From: Cycas panzhihuaensis
Taxonomy: Eukaryota > Cycadophyta
NCBI GenBank assembly: GCA_023213395.1
Contig: CM041465.1
Coordinates: forward strand, 214,093,741 to 214,157,740
Direction of reading: 5' to 3'
DNA length: 64,000 nt
Shown here: positions 11,035 through 20,893 of the stretch, piece after piece
Layout of the letters: the number at the start of each line of letters is the position of its first letter
Numbering within the stretch: the first letter of the stretch is position 1
Notes under the pieces: model-generated
What the model was told of the DNA's origin: nothing
Database searches by the model: none
Seen by the model: the letters and a program-made list of their open reading frames with translations, nothing else
Translations under genes and position numbers: made by a program

Positions 11035-11405
11035 TGGTAGGATACCACTCCTTAATGATAATTGCACACCAATATAATAAGCAAATAACTCCAAAAGAGC
11101 ACTTATATTGCAATACCCTTCGAGGGGGCAACCTCCCAATTACATGCAAATAACAATGATATTCAAGATGCCATATTCTAAGGATTACACAAATATATAT
11201 ATGTCTCTATGCTTACTACTCAACCGCCTCCTTATGCATGTGGGATATTACATGAATATATATAGTACTCAATGACCACTACACAACCTTCTACTTATGC
11301 ATGTGGGATATTAAGAAAAGGGAAGAAGTAGAAGAAATAAAGATATAAGAGAGAGAAGAAGTACAAGATATAAGAGAAGGTAAGTTAGGGGTTGGATCCC
11401 TAACA
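11035..11405 (-). repeat. 5' LTR of G (371 bp)
   Basis: Partner of 5415-5795; almost identical along its length. Followed by TTAAC at 11406-11410. Confidence 0.95.
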
Positions 11406-11410
11406 TTAAC

Positions 11411-12058
11411 TTTAAAATTTTAATTCTGAAAAAGAAATATGGCCCAAAAGTGCATAAAATATGGCTAAAAATCATGGCCACTAAAATACAATTCCAACGG
11501 TTTAGACAGAATCAAGTTCTGACATTTAGATCAAAATTTATAGCTATTTAAGAAATTTGTTGCTAGGGTTTCTAAGGACTGTAATAATACCTTCCAATAA
11601 AATTCTAATAACTCTCTGCTCTGACCTCTGATTGACCTCAAAACACTTGCATTAGAAATAAAATTTAAAAATTCATAGAATCAAAAGAAATTTAAGGTCA
11701 TTTGGACACCTGTAGCTAAAGTTATGGCTATTTGAAGTTGAGGTTGTTGATCTGTCCCAAAAATATGGCGATGAAAAGGTAAGTTGAAATAAAATCAGCT
11801 ATAATTTCTATAACTTTTCACCAAAACCAGCACTATGACCACTTACAATTTATGGCATAGGCCCTTTCATCTCAAATTCTTTGATGTTTCTTCAAGAATC
11901 TTTCGTTTTTGCTTCCAACGAGTAGAACTTCCATATGCCAAAAACCTTGCAAAAAAATAAATTGGCCACGAATGAATCCCTAGCTCCTGTATGGATTAGA
12001 AAATGGCTTTAATATTTTAGGCAACTTCCCATGATCACAACACAACTCTGATACCACT
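11411..12058 (-). mobile_element. F leader (5' part of F beyond the G insertion)
   Basis: No coding potential seen. Ends at the primer site 12045-12056, whose reverse complement is TGGTATCAGAGT. It joins directly to 5409 once G is removed. Confidence 0.8.
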
Positions 12059-12366
12059 TGTTACAGGCCAACTCCTGCAACCATAAGAGTAAAGAAAAGA
12101 AGCTAAAAGATCACCAAAAGGGGTGCCAAAGCAAACCCTAATAGATTGTATTCAAAATATATCAAGCTGGTCTTACATACGATGGGGGATGCCCTATTTA
12201 TAAGAGGGCCATACATTATTATATTATTTTGCCACTAAGTTACCCAATCCCATATTCTTATCCTCCTTAACCCTAAACTTTCTACTCTATTACATGTAGT
12301 CCCATATTCTTATCCTCCTTAACCCTTAACCTTATACTCTATTACATATAGTGTGTGCTCATTACA
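12059..12366 (-). repeat. 5' LTR of F (308 bp)
   Basis: Starts TGTTACAGG and ends TCATTACA; holds the TATA at 12195-12202 and the 52-bp duplication. Roughly one base in twenty differs from 3807-4134 by eye, so F is older than G, as the nesting requires. Confidence 0.93.
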
Positions 12367-12371
12367 CTTAC

Positions 12372-13150
12372 TCCAAAAGTTTAATATGAACGGTTGTAAA
12401 GCTTTGGCCACACCAATAGAAGTTGGAATCAAATTATCCAAACCTGATGACTCAACCCCTATTGATCCTAGATTGTATAAACAATTGATTAGAATCTTAA
12501 TTTATTTGACATCAATATGACCAGATATTATGGATGCAATTAGTGTTATGTTAAGATTTATATAAGATCCCAAAACTACACATTGTTAAGTAGCTAAAAG
12601 AATACTAAAGTATCTAAAAGGCACTATAGATTATGGGTTATATTATAAACCTTCATCAAATTTTAGGTTAATCGGATATACAAATTTAAATTAGGTAGGT
12701 AATGTTGATGATAGAAAATTTACATTTAGATACACTTTTAATTTAGGTATAACTTCTATAGCATAGAGTACCAAGAAGTGAAATACCATCTCTTTATCTA
12801 CAGTTGAAGTAGAATATAAGGTAGCATTAGTAACCACATGTGAAATAGTTTAGCTGCATCATTTACTTCATGATCTCTAAATGAAACAGGATGGTCCTAC
12901 TAAAATATGGTGTGACAATTTGAGTTCTATTCAGATGACATGTAATCCAATATTCCATAGAAGGACTAAACATATTAAGATATGACATCACTTCATATAG
13001 GAACTTACTCAAGTAGATAAACTTGAATTGGTTTATTACAGTACAGAAGATTAGATAATAAATATTTTTACAAAGGTACTTGAGAAAATTAAATTCTATA
13101 AATTCAGAAATATGCTTACAGTTATGCAAAATGACCATTATGGAGGAGAA
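12372..13150 (+). pseudogene. Copia pol remnant, element E, part 2 (end of RT and RNase H)
   Basis: Continues the copia frame interrupted at 3806. Motifs include ATPIEVGIKLSKPDD, VAKRILKYLKGT, SLSTVEVEYK (RNase H), KIWCDNLSSI and the conserved C-terminal end near 13060-13150. It finishes at a polypurine tract, TGGAGGAGAA (13141-13150), directly before the LTR. There are many TAG/TAA stops at Gln/Trp positions. Confidence 0.9.
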
Positions 13151-13440
13151 TGTTGGCATTAATGCTCATTTGGCTTTAATTAAGTTTGCACACCACTTAA
13201 GGATGTCACAAGACTGCCATAGCTGACTCCATCCATTCGAGCCAATAGGTATATGGTTTTTTATTATTTTTTTAATTTAAAAATATCAGTATGATGGAAG
13301 GATATATCCTAATGTCCTAGCTATAAATAAGTGGTCTTTGATCCAAAGGTATTTTTGAATACTACTATTATTTTGGATTTTTATTAATATTTTTGAGATG
13401 GCAACTTTATAATGGCTCTGCTCTATCCCTACTATCCATT
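13151..13440 (+). repeat. 3' LTR of E (right end uncertain)
   Basis: Begins TGTTGGCATTAATGCTCAT right after the polypurine tract; this resembles the start of subfamily A LTRs read on their sense strand. A TATA-like TATAAATA is at 13322-13329. The right end is not certain because E's 5' LTR is outside or lost; no clear CCAACA end or target duplication was found. Confidence 0.7.
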
Positions 13441-13573
13441 AGTTTAAGCTTCTTAACAATTAGATCTTAGAGTATTCCCTATCATAGTTTAAGCTCTTCA
13501 ATAGGTAAAAGGACTTTGAGTGTTCCTTATCATAGTTTAAGCTCTTTAACAGGTAAAATGACTCAGAGCATTT
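13434..13573. repeat. Three tandem copies of a 47-48-bp unit
   Basis: Units at 13434-13480, 13481-13528 and 13529-about 13573 share AGTTTAAGCTCTT and AGAG/GAGTGTTCCTT-like ends. They lie just beyond, or inside the end of, the E LTR. They could be LTR subrepeats or flanking tandem repeat; no ORF. Confidence 0.75.
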
Positions 13574-13840
13574 ATATTTTTTTAATTTTTTTACTAATAT
13601 ATATATGATATTTTATACTCATCCTAAAGTGGAGTATCCCCAGCTAAAAGATGTAAGTCAACTAAAAATATCATCTAGGATAAAAGAAACAAGAGTGTTA
13701 GCTTTAGTATTTAAGGAATGAGGAATATACTAGATAGTAACTAAAGAGAATAATAACAATAATGATGAAGCCTAATGATAAAGGAGAAGGATTCAAAAAG
13801 AGTGAATATGATATATCCCAACTAACTGATAGATTATAAC
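13574..13840. other. Unassigned AT-rich stretch
   Basis: No ORF, LTR or primer site recognised. It may contain the lost 3' end of gypsy H or its boundary with E. Confidence 0.4.
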
Positions 13841-14125
13841 CTAAGAATTAGAATATATGACAATAGGTCCAAGATAAGAACAAGAAATGTCAGACAAGAC
13901 TCTTATAATAACAAAATACTTTACTTCATTATTAGTTGCTCTAGGTATAACCAAGCCAATAATGAGAAGAGGATCTCTTAATTGGTCATCATAGATCACC
14001 CAAGCAAAAACAGATAGTCTTGGGTTTCCTCTACTACCTCCATTAGTGAAAATACTCAATGCCATGGGAAGATAGGACCAATATTTAGAGATGGTGTAAT
14101 TAATATAGGAAAGTGTAGGAATCAA
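13841..14125 (-). pseudogene. RNase H-like domain fragment, downstream of the H integrase
   Basis: A 94-codon frame with FTNGGSRGNPRLSVFAWV, then PRATNNEVKYFVIIRVL and IVIYSNS. This is the plant-type (archaeal-like) RNase H pattern: D(here N)GxxRGNPG, ATNNxAEY and a final D/S. Tat-lineage gypsies carry an additional such domain, usually between their own RNase H and integrase. Here it lies past the integrase end. The first catalytic Asp is Asn, so it is inactive as read. It may belong to H or to another fragment. Confidence 0.75.
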
Positions 14126-15009
14126 TCATCAAGGAGACTATAATAAATGGAGTCAATTCTGAATGTAATGAAAAAAAAAAGAAAAATCATAATGTGGATG
14201 ATTAAGGTCAATAAGAATAAAAGGGTATCAAGCAAGATTTAATCATAACTAAGGCCACGATAAACCCAAGTAGCTAGACTTGAACCTCTTGAATGACTCA
14301 TCCAAATGAACCCAACCTACTACATGAATATGTAGGGATGAATCTATTATGTAACTTACCCTAGATTACAAGAGGATGGTAAAGATAAAGGAAGAGGAAA
14401 TTAAAATCACAGTGTCTCTACTGTAGGAGAAAGAGGAAATCAAAATCACATTGTCCCTAAATGTGAAGAGAAGGTGACATAATGAGCATTCATTTCAAAA
14501 TGTAGATAAAGAGAACTAAGGATAATAAAAGAAACAAAAAGAAAATAATAGGTGATATATGACCAAGAAGGAATCCTCAGGGTGTAAGTATAATAAATGA
14601 AAGGATAATCTAAATGGCTAATAAAGACTTGAAGATGATGAAAAAACCTCTTTCTAAAGAATGAAAAATTAACAAAGTTGGGGGCCTAAATTCTCTCCTC
14701 AGTATGGAACTCAAAAGAGAAAGAGACCAATAATATTTAAAGAAGGAACCTCACAATCAATGCATATTCTAGAAAGAGTAATAGACTTATGTGATCATGA
14801 CTAAATTCTCTTTATAACAGAAGAATAACTTTAGAGTAAATGAAACTAGAGTAGAAAAGGGGAAATGCCCATAGTTTTAGCTCATTAGATAATAAGAGAA
14901 TTCGGAGCCATAATTTATCCTCATTATGGAGATAAGCACTATTAGGCACAAAACTTTCTTAAATATTGAGAATTTATATACATTTTAAATTCAAAGCCTT
15001 TAATTATTA
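14126..15009. other. Non-coding stretch between H integrase and the RNase H-like fragment
   Basis: A-rich, with short imperfect repeats (for example around 14395-14460, where AGGAAATTAAAATCACA and AGGAAATCAAAATCACA recur). No convincing protein. It may be the long 3' untranslated part of H or part of its 3' LTR, but I could not match it to 27160-29455. Confidence 0.4.
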
Positions 15010-15559
15010 AGATTTTATATGGTTTATTATTTAAATCTTTAATTATTAGATAAGGGCTAGTCCACTTAGAAGTGGAGATATTCTAATTTCAAGACTTTAT
15101 CACTAACATGGAACTTTCTAGGTCTTAATTATCTATCATGAGTAGCTTGAACTCTAGCTTTAGATGCTATATTATTTTGTAAGTCTTGTAAATTGGTTTC
15201 ATCTAGTTTCTCAAGTTCCAAAAGATGTGCTTCCCTTTGAAACTCTTCATCCATAAATTCTTTTAATGAGACACACAAGGAAGGAATCTCAACTTCTAAT
15301 GGAAAGACAACCTCAACACCATAAACAAGAGAAAATGGTGCCGTGCCTATGACATTTCTAATTGAAGTTCTATAAGCCCATAATATTGGAAATAGTTAAA
15401 CATACCACTCTCTATAAGAGGTAGTGATTGTTTAAGTAAGAATCTTAGCTAAAGTATTATTGAAAGCCTCAACTTGGCCATTCACTTGAGGGTGATAAGG
15501 GGTAGATAATCTATGGGTAATACAAAATTTACTACATAACCTACTGATTTGGGAATTAT
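15010..15559 (-). pseudogene. H integrase, C-terminal half
   Basis: The minus strand reads STPYHPQVNGQVEAFNNTL near 15490-15440 (region of the catalytic Glu), then [19 protein letters not shown] and [15 protein letters not shown], the standard C-terminal half of Tat/Ogre and Athila type integrases. It continues the frame left off at 20894 across the mosaic insertion; the duplicated AAAAT joins them. Confidence 0.92.
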
Positions 15560-15564
15560 AAAAT
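15560..15564. repeat. Target-site duplication AAAAT of the mosaic element (left copy)
   Basis: AAAAT precedes the left LTR and follows the right LTR at 20889-20893. Removing the element restores the integrase of H. Confidence 0.85.
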
Positions 15565-15866
15565 TATTGGAAAAAAATAAGTTAGAGTGTAGAAGTAGGT
15601 ATGTAAATATCAATCCATTTTGATAAACATAAGCAAAAATATCATATTGATCAAGCCAGTTGGTGGTATCTAAAGACACCAGGGTTGTTCACCCAAAAAA
15701 ATATAAAGTTGTGAGGGAGGAGGAAAATCTCCTTAACCTCCAAAATTTAAATAATAACAAAATAATATTTAACTGAATAAAAATTAACCTTACCTAACTT
15801 ACCATAATATGTGTGCATTCACATGTGCCAACAGTAGGAGTGGGGTGATGAGCATTAACCCCAACA
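15565..15866 (-). repeat. 3' LTR, subfamily A (302 bp)
   Basis: Starts TATTGG and ends CCCCAACA. Bordered on the right by CCCCCACTT, the complement of an AAGTGGGGG polypurine tract, as expected for a 3' LTR on the minus strand. Confidence 0.88.
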
Positions 15867-15877
15867 AACCCCCACTT

Positions 15878-16600
15878 AATGTTCATCACCATTATGTTTT
15901 ATTTCTCCTTGAATTTGTGGTACCTATACTTGAAAATAACTTTGAAAGTTTGCCCTTTAGCTTGAAAGTCAACATGTTTGATGTAGTTAATAGCAACTTG
16001 CTTTGTCATTCTTTCAACAAAATGTATCTCTCTAATATTATATAGTGAGAGTAGCTTCCAAGTAGATGTTGTCAATGTAGCTTGATTTGAATGAATGGAA
16101 ATGACTTTATTATGATATTTGACCTTCACTTTAGTTGAGTTCATGATAGATAACATCTTATCAAATGTGACATTAGAATCATTATTTTCATTAAAAACTA
16201 TACTAGTACAAGAAACATTAGACTTTTCTTCATATGGTACCTACCCTACCATCTACCTCATAGGAAGGAAGTCACCAATGTAGTTTAGTAATATTAAGAT
16301 ATATGGAATCTCCTCCATAAAGCAAATATAATATATTCCATACTAATTTAGATGTAGTCATTTTTGAAACATTGGAAAACACATTATCATCGATGCTACA
16401 AAATAAAAGTGCAAGGGCTTCATTGTCCCTTTTCAAGTCTTCTTTATTGTTTGGTTCATATCCATCATTGATATACTTCCAAAGGTTATTTGATATTAGG
16501 TATGCTTTCATAATGGTCCTCCAAAGTTGAAAATAATTACCATTAAATACTAGAAAATTAATATTGTTTGAATTCATTACCATTATGTAAATGCTTTAGT
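15878..16600 (-). pseudogene. Gag-only copia-type ORF ending at the polypurine tract
   Basis: The first frame (16583-16272) is copia gag: NFLVFNGNYFQLWRTIMKAYL and the KLVWNILYLLYGG segment fit the UBN2/DUF4219 gag pattern. After a +1 shift near 16275 it continues as IGDFLPMR, then an 85-codon open stretch (16156-15899) rich in Lys and His that ends 20-30 nt before the polypurine tract. No protease, integrase or RT lies between. I do not recognise the C-terminal part; it may be a degenerate segment or a subfamily-specific tail. Confidence 0.7.
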
Positions 16601-19056
16601 AAATAATCAATAATATGGCTTTCAAAGAATGAGTAATCTTTAAGTGAAAGTATGATTAAAGTCTTTATAAATTCACAATGATTATAAGTAAAAGGTGATC
16701 AATATACTCTTATTCTTTTAAATGGAAATGTAATATAAACTTTCTTCCAATCACAACAAAGTAAGTAAATAAATTAATAATGCTCTTTTTCTTCAAATGA
16801 AGCAAGGAACATAAGCTAGTATGCAAACTAGTTCTTTCAAATTGATATATTTGTAGGAAAGACAAGAAACTAAGAAATTGATATATGTTCCCTTTGAATG
16901 TAATGTAATAAGAAATCCTTTAGTGCTTTGAATTACCAACTAGCTTTTGAGATAAATAATTAATGAAATTTTGCAACTAAACTTTATATCTTTTAAGTTG
17001 AAATGGGAACTAAAGCATATGATAAAAAAAATAAGATGATTTCTTGTCTAGTACATATGACAATATGAATGCCAAATTATTCTTTTATAAAGAAAGAATA
17101 ATGATATGAAACTTGGAATTCATAAGTAGAATTTATGCTCAAAGTAATTAAAATTTTAAGGAAACTATATGTATTCGTTTAAAAGTACAAAAAATAAAAT
17201 AGATTTAATATAGATAGTACTCGTTTATCAATTTTGCACCACTTAGATTACTTGAAGCTCAAGTTGTTAAAAATGATATCAATTATCTATAAAATAGCTT
17301 AAAATATATACAAAAACCAATAATAACTCTAAAAATTGATTAATAATAAATAATGCTTCTAATATAATCATTTGAAGTAATGAAATACTTAAAAAATATT
17401 CTAAACAAGCCTATCTAGGGCTGAATTAGAATCTCAACTTGATCAGCTTTCAAATCTTAGAAAATGATATCAAAATATAATAAAACTAATTCCAACTTGA
17501 AGTACTCCAAAATTCCTTTCTGACAAATCTTACGGTTTGAAAAATAGAGTTGAAATGACAAAGTTATTGCAAAAAACATAAGTAGGGCTCTTTATAGCTA
17601 ATAGAGTAACAACTAAAAAAAGGGGTCACTTTGACCAATTGAAAATTAGCCAAAATGAGATAAAATTTAAAGAGTAATAATACCACATTGTAATTCTCTA
17701 AAATACAGTTCTAATGAGACTAGTTTCATAGAAAATTGATATGCCAAAAATAAGTTATGGCATTAAATGTGTCAGAGTCTCTTAAGATAAAAGTATAAAG
17801 AAAACTTTAATAAAATAAGTTAGCCCCTTTTGAAAAATAGGGTGCATAGTCATATGGAGTAGATTTGAACCAAAACTTAGATCTCTATAAGAGAAATAGA
17901 CCTCCAACACTTAATAAATGCTTATCTATAGGTTGAATATGCACAAGATTAAAAAATAACTTAAGAAAGGCAAAAAAATAACCTTTTAATAAGTTCAAAA
18001 TAAAGTCATATGCAAAAGAACCAAGGGCTAAGTGAAGGGGGCTAAGACCCTTTTATAACTTAGATATCAAATAAAATTAATAATAATTAAATATTTTTAA
18101 AACTTTAAAAACTTTAGGAAATAATCAAATGCTTTTAATATATCAAAATATATATGAAAAAATCAAAATTTTTTAAACGGTCGTGGGTTGCACGACCTCT
18201 ATTGAGATACAAAGTTAAGAAAAGATCAAAATGTTGACCAAAACTTGATCCAGAAGATGCAAATTCAAAGATCAAATAGGAGCACACTTAATCGCAGAGT
18301 TAGATCAAGCAAATATCTCTGAAAACTTAGAGAAAACATGTTGAAAATGACACAAGTGCATGTAACATATGAAGTCAAATAGAGTTGATAAAAAATGAGA
18401 ACAGAAGCAAAATAAGGAGGATGATCACTAAACAGTGATCAAATCTCTTCTACTTTGCTCATAGAATAAGGATGCCTAGATATATAGACTTAAATCATAA
18501 AGAAATTTCAAAAAATATTAGTTATAAATGAAAAATGAAGGAAAAAGAGTGAAGAAAACCTAGGTGTAGAGGTTCAGTCGATTTAAAATTCTCACTGGAT
18601 ACACGAATCCTCACAAAATTTGAGGCATAGCTATGTATGTCTGGTAGCTCAAAGCTAGTGAAGTTTCATGAAGAATGTTCATCGACAGAGTTAGAATAAA
18701 GTTGTGGAGAAAAATAGTCCAAAAATAGACATATACTGATTCCAGGAGAGATATCTCTCAACACATGCAATGAAAAATGGTGAGATTTCTTCTAATAGCT
18801 AGATGGCTCAGTTATAAATAGAATAAGTAGTCATATGCAATGGTTTTGAGCAACATAGGAGGCATACCAACTAGTTCTAAATTATATACTAATGGTTTCA
18901 AAAATAAAACAATAGAAAATTGACATAATACAATAAAATATTAATAAATATTAATGATTTTCTCTATAGTTTAAATACCTTTGACCAAATAATATTAACT
19001 CATACCAAATAACCATGGAGAAGTGTTATAAGATTCCTCATGTCCACTGAATGCTT
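16601..19056 (-). mobile_element. Long untranslated leader of the mosaic element
   Basis: About 2.45 kb without coding signal, between gag and the primer site at 19057-19068. Its right half (17947-19056) is homologous to the A1 leader at 1-1136. Long leaders recur in B2 (about 3.2 kb), so they seem to be a trait of this copia group. Confidence 0.75.
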
Positions 19057-19068
19057 GCTCTAATACCA
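19057..19068 (-). other. Primer-binding site beside the middle LTR
   Basis: The reverse complement is TGGTATTAGAGC, 2 nt from the LTR edge at 19071. Confidence 0.85.
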
Positions 19069-19070
19069 AA

Positions 19071-19430
19071 TGTTAGAAGCAAGGTGTAGAGTGGGAATGA
19101 TCACATTAGCGAGTGCATAGTTTAAAAGAGAAAATTAAACTTTTGAATAAAATATTAGTAGTGTTAAAAAATACTAGGGAAGTATTCCCATCTCATTTAT
19201 AGGAAAGTTTTGGGAGGCAATAAGTACCTCAACTTGTCATATTCTAAATTCAAAATAATATTAAAAAATATTAAACAATAATTAAATGCATACCTTAATA
19301 TAGATGTGCCAACTCCTTTGGCGACTAGCAGTGGCTGCTACGTGGCCTGAGGTGACCTAGGGAGGCCCAAGGTGGCTTTGAGGGGCCCTATGTGCATATT
19401 AATATAGAAGCATTAGGTATTATCCCAACA
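19071..19430 (-). repeat. Middle LTR, subfamily B (360 bp)
   Basis: Starts TGTTAGAAGC and ends TATCCCAACA. It matches the B2 LTRs (35227-35540, 54453-54766) in blocks such as GGTGTTA...AATACCAGGGAGGTATTCCC and the GGCCTGAGGTG block, but differs from subfamily A. No direct duplication flanks it; instead a primer site lies on the left and a polypurine complement (TTCTCCCCCA, 19431-19440) on the right. Confidence 0.88.
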
Positions 19431-19440
19431 TTCTCCCCCA

Positions 19441-20420
19441 TAATACCCAATACAAATAAATCCCAATTTATCTCTAAATTTTTAAAATTTGACTTTACCT
19501 AATGCTTGTATGAAGATATATGCAGCTTAGTCTTCAGTGTTGTAATAAGCTAATTAAATCTCTTTTGGATGCACTAACTCATGAATAAAGTGATGTTGAG
19601 TCTCAATGTGTTTTATTTTGCCATGAAAAATTGTATTCTTTGCCATCTATATAGTACTCTAATCGTCATATAAAAATCTTGTGGGGCCTTTCTATTTTAG
19701 TTGAAAATCTTGTAGTAATCTTCTCAACCATATTGATTCACATGCACCTACAACTACCACTTTATACTTTGGTTTGGCTATAGATAGGGAAACTATAATT
19801 TGTTTCTTAGTACTCCATGCTATAATTGTTGATCCCATACTAAACATGTATCCTAAAGTTTATTTCTTGTCATCGATGTCACCTACCTAATTTGAGTCTG
19901 CATAACTTGTCAACTAGAATTTTGATGAAGCTTTATAATATAACCTATATTTTGAAGTGCCTTTGAGGTAATGAAGAATTCTTTTGGCTACTAGCCAATG
20001 AGTGGTCTTTGGATCTTATATGGATCTAGATACAACACTAACTAAATGTGTTATATTAGGTCGAGTGGATGTCAAATAAATCAAGTTGTTGATTAGTTGT
20101 CTGTAGAGTGTAGGATCAACTAGTATAGAATCATCTGATTTGGAGTGCTTAACTCCTATTTCTGTTAGAGTTGCCAAAAATTTATAGTCAGTCATCCTAA
20201 ACTTTTGTAATAAATCTAGGATATATTTTTATTGCGAGATGAAGATGCCCTTCTTGTCTTGCCATACTTCCAAGCCTAGGAAGTAATGCATTAGTCCTAA
20301 ATCTATCATTTCAAATCTTTTACATATAGCATCCTTAAAGTGTCATAATAAATTGGAGTCATTTCTAGTATAAACAAGATCATCCATATAGAGTCATACT
20401 ATTATGATAGAATATACTAA
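19441..20420 (-). pseudogene. Copia RT end and RNase H in the mosaic element
   Basis: From right to left: LYMDDLVYTRNDS near 20385 (RT catalytic Asp pair), LGLMHYFLGLEVWQDK, KHSKSDDS, VAKRILHYLKGT, then RNase H with AWSTKKQ and KHIETQHHFI, ending against the polypurine tract. The RT starts abruptly just upstream of YMDD, near 20415, marking a breakpoint. Several TAA/TAG stops. Confidence 0.88.
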
Positions 20421-20548
20421 ATAATACTAAGATCTAGCTCAAAAAATATAGGCCCAAATAGATCTAATACTAAAATAGCTGTGAGAAGTTAAATATTGCC
20501 AAGATCTAGCTCCAAATATTACAGGCCAAGATTTATGCTTTAATACCA
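20421..20548 (-). mobile_element. A-type leader stub and primer site
   Basis: Only about 115 nt of leader remain, with an internal partial repeat (AAGATCTAGCTC at about 20431 and 20500). The primer site 20537-20548 reads TGGTATTAAAGC on the minus strand. Confidence 0.75.
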
Positions 20549-20550
20549 TA

Positions 20551-20888
20551 TGTTGAAAAAAAAAAAAATCAAAGTGTAAAGAAGAACAAGTATACAAATA
20601 TCAATCCATCTTGAGAAACATAAGTAAAAATATCATATTGATCAATCCATTGTTAAAATTATACATCAAATCTCCAATAGTTGGTGGTGTCTAAAGACAC
20701 TAGGGTTATTTACCCCTTAAAATAAAAAGTTGTGAGGGAGGAAGGAAACCTCCTCAACCTCCAAAATTTAATCAACAATAAAATAATACTTAACTGGATA
20801 TAAAATTAACCTTACCTAACTTACCTTAGCATGTGTACATTCACATGTGCCAAAGGAGGGAGTGGGGTGATGAGCATTAACTCTAATA
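20551..20888 (-). repeat. 5' LTR, subfamily A (338 bp)
   Basis: Starts TGTTGAAAAA and ends ACTCTAATA; followed by AAAAT (20889-20893). Homologous to 1151-1482 and 15565-15866. Confidence 0.88.
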
Positions 20889-20893
20889 AAAAT

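Larger units (their letters stand above)
5415..11405 (-). mobile_element. Element G: Ty3/gypsy chromodomain-type retrotransposon, structurally near complete
   Basis: Has LTRs of 381 and 371 bp, a 5-bp duplication, a primer site (11021-11032), a C-rich complement of the polypurine tract (5799-5807) and, in order on the minus strand, gag, CCHC, protease, RT, RNase H, integrase and a chromodomain-like tail. RT before integrase makes it Ty3/gypsy; the C-terminal chromodomain-like sequence points to the chromoviruses, perhaps the Tekay/Del group. LTRs differ by only a few transitions and one 10-bp indel, so this is the youngest insertion here. The reading frame is nevertheless broken several times. 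Confidence 0.95.
3807..12366 (-). mobile_element. Element F: non-autonomous LTR retrotransposon, split by G
   Basis: Bounded by LTRs at 3807-4134 and 12059-12366, a CTTAC duplication, a minus-strand primer site at 12045-12056 and a purine-rich tract complementary to 4135-4150. After removing nested G (5415-11405 plus one TTAAC), only about 1.9 kb of internal sequence remains. It holds a leader and one gag-like ORF; there is no protease, RT, RNase H or integrase. This architecture resembles described plant TR-GAG/LARD elements that depend on enzymes from other elements. Confidence 0.9.
15565..20888 (-). mobile_element. Mosaic copia-type element A/B: three LTRs of two subfamilies
   Basis: Outer LTRs (15565-15866 and 20551-20888) are both subfamily A and flanked by AAAAT. 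A different LTR, subfamily B, sits in the middle at 19071-19430, with a primer site on its left and a polypurine tract on its right. Read on the minus strand: A-LTR, short A leader, copia RT (from the YMDD motif) and RNase H, polypurine tract, B-LTR, primer site, long leader, gag, A polypurine tract, A-LTR. The B part is thus permuted: pol end, LTR, leader, gag. The middle of pol is absent. Confidence 0.88.

Noticed and set aside
13841-14125. Host RNase H gene
   Set aside because: Catalytic Asp replaced, no start or exon context, and the position beside a gypsy integrase on the same strand makes a retrotransposon origin likelier.
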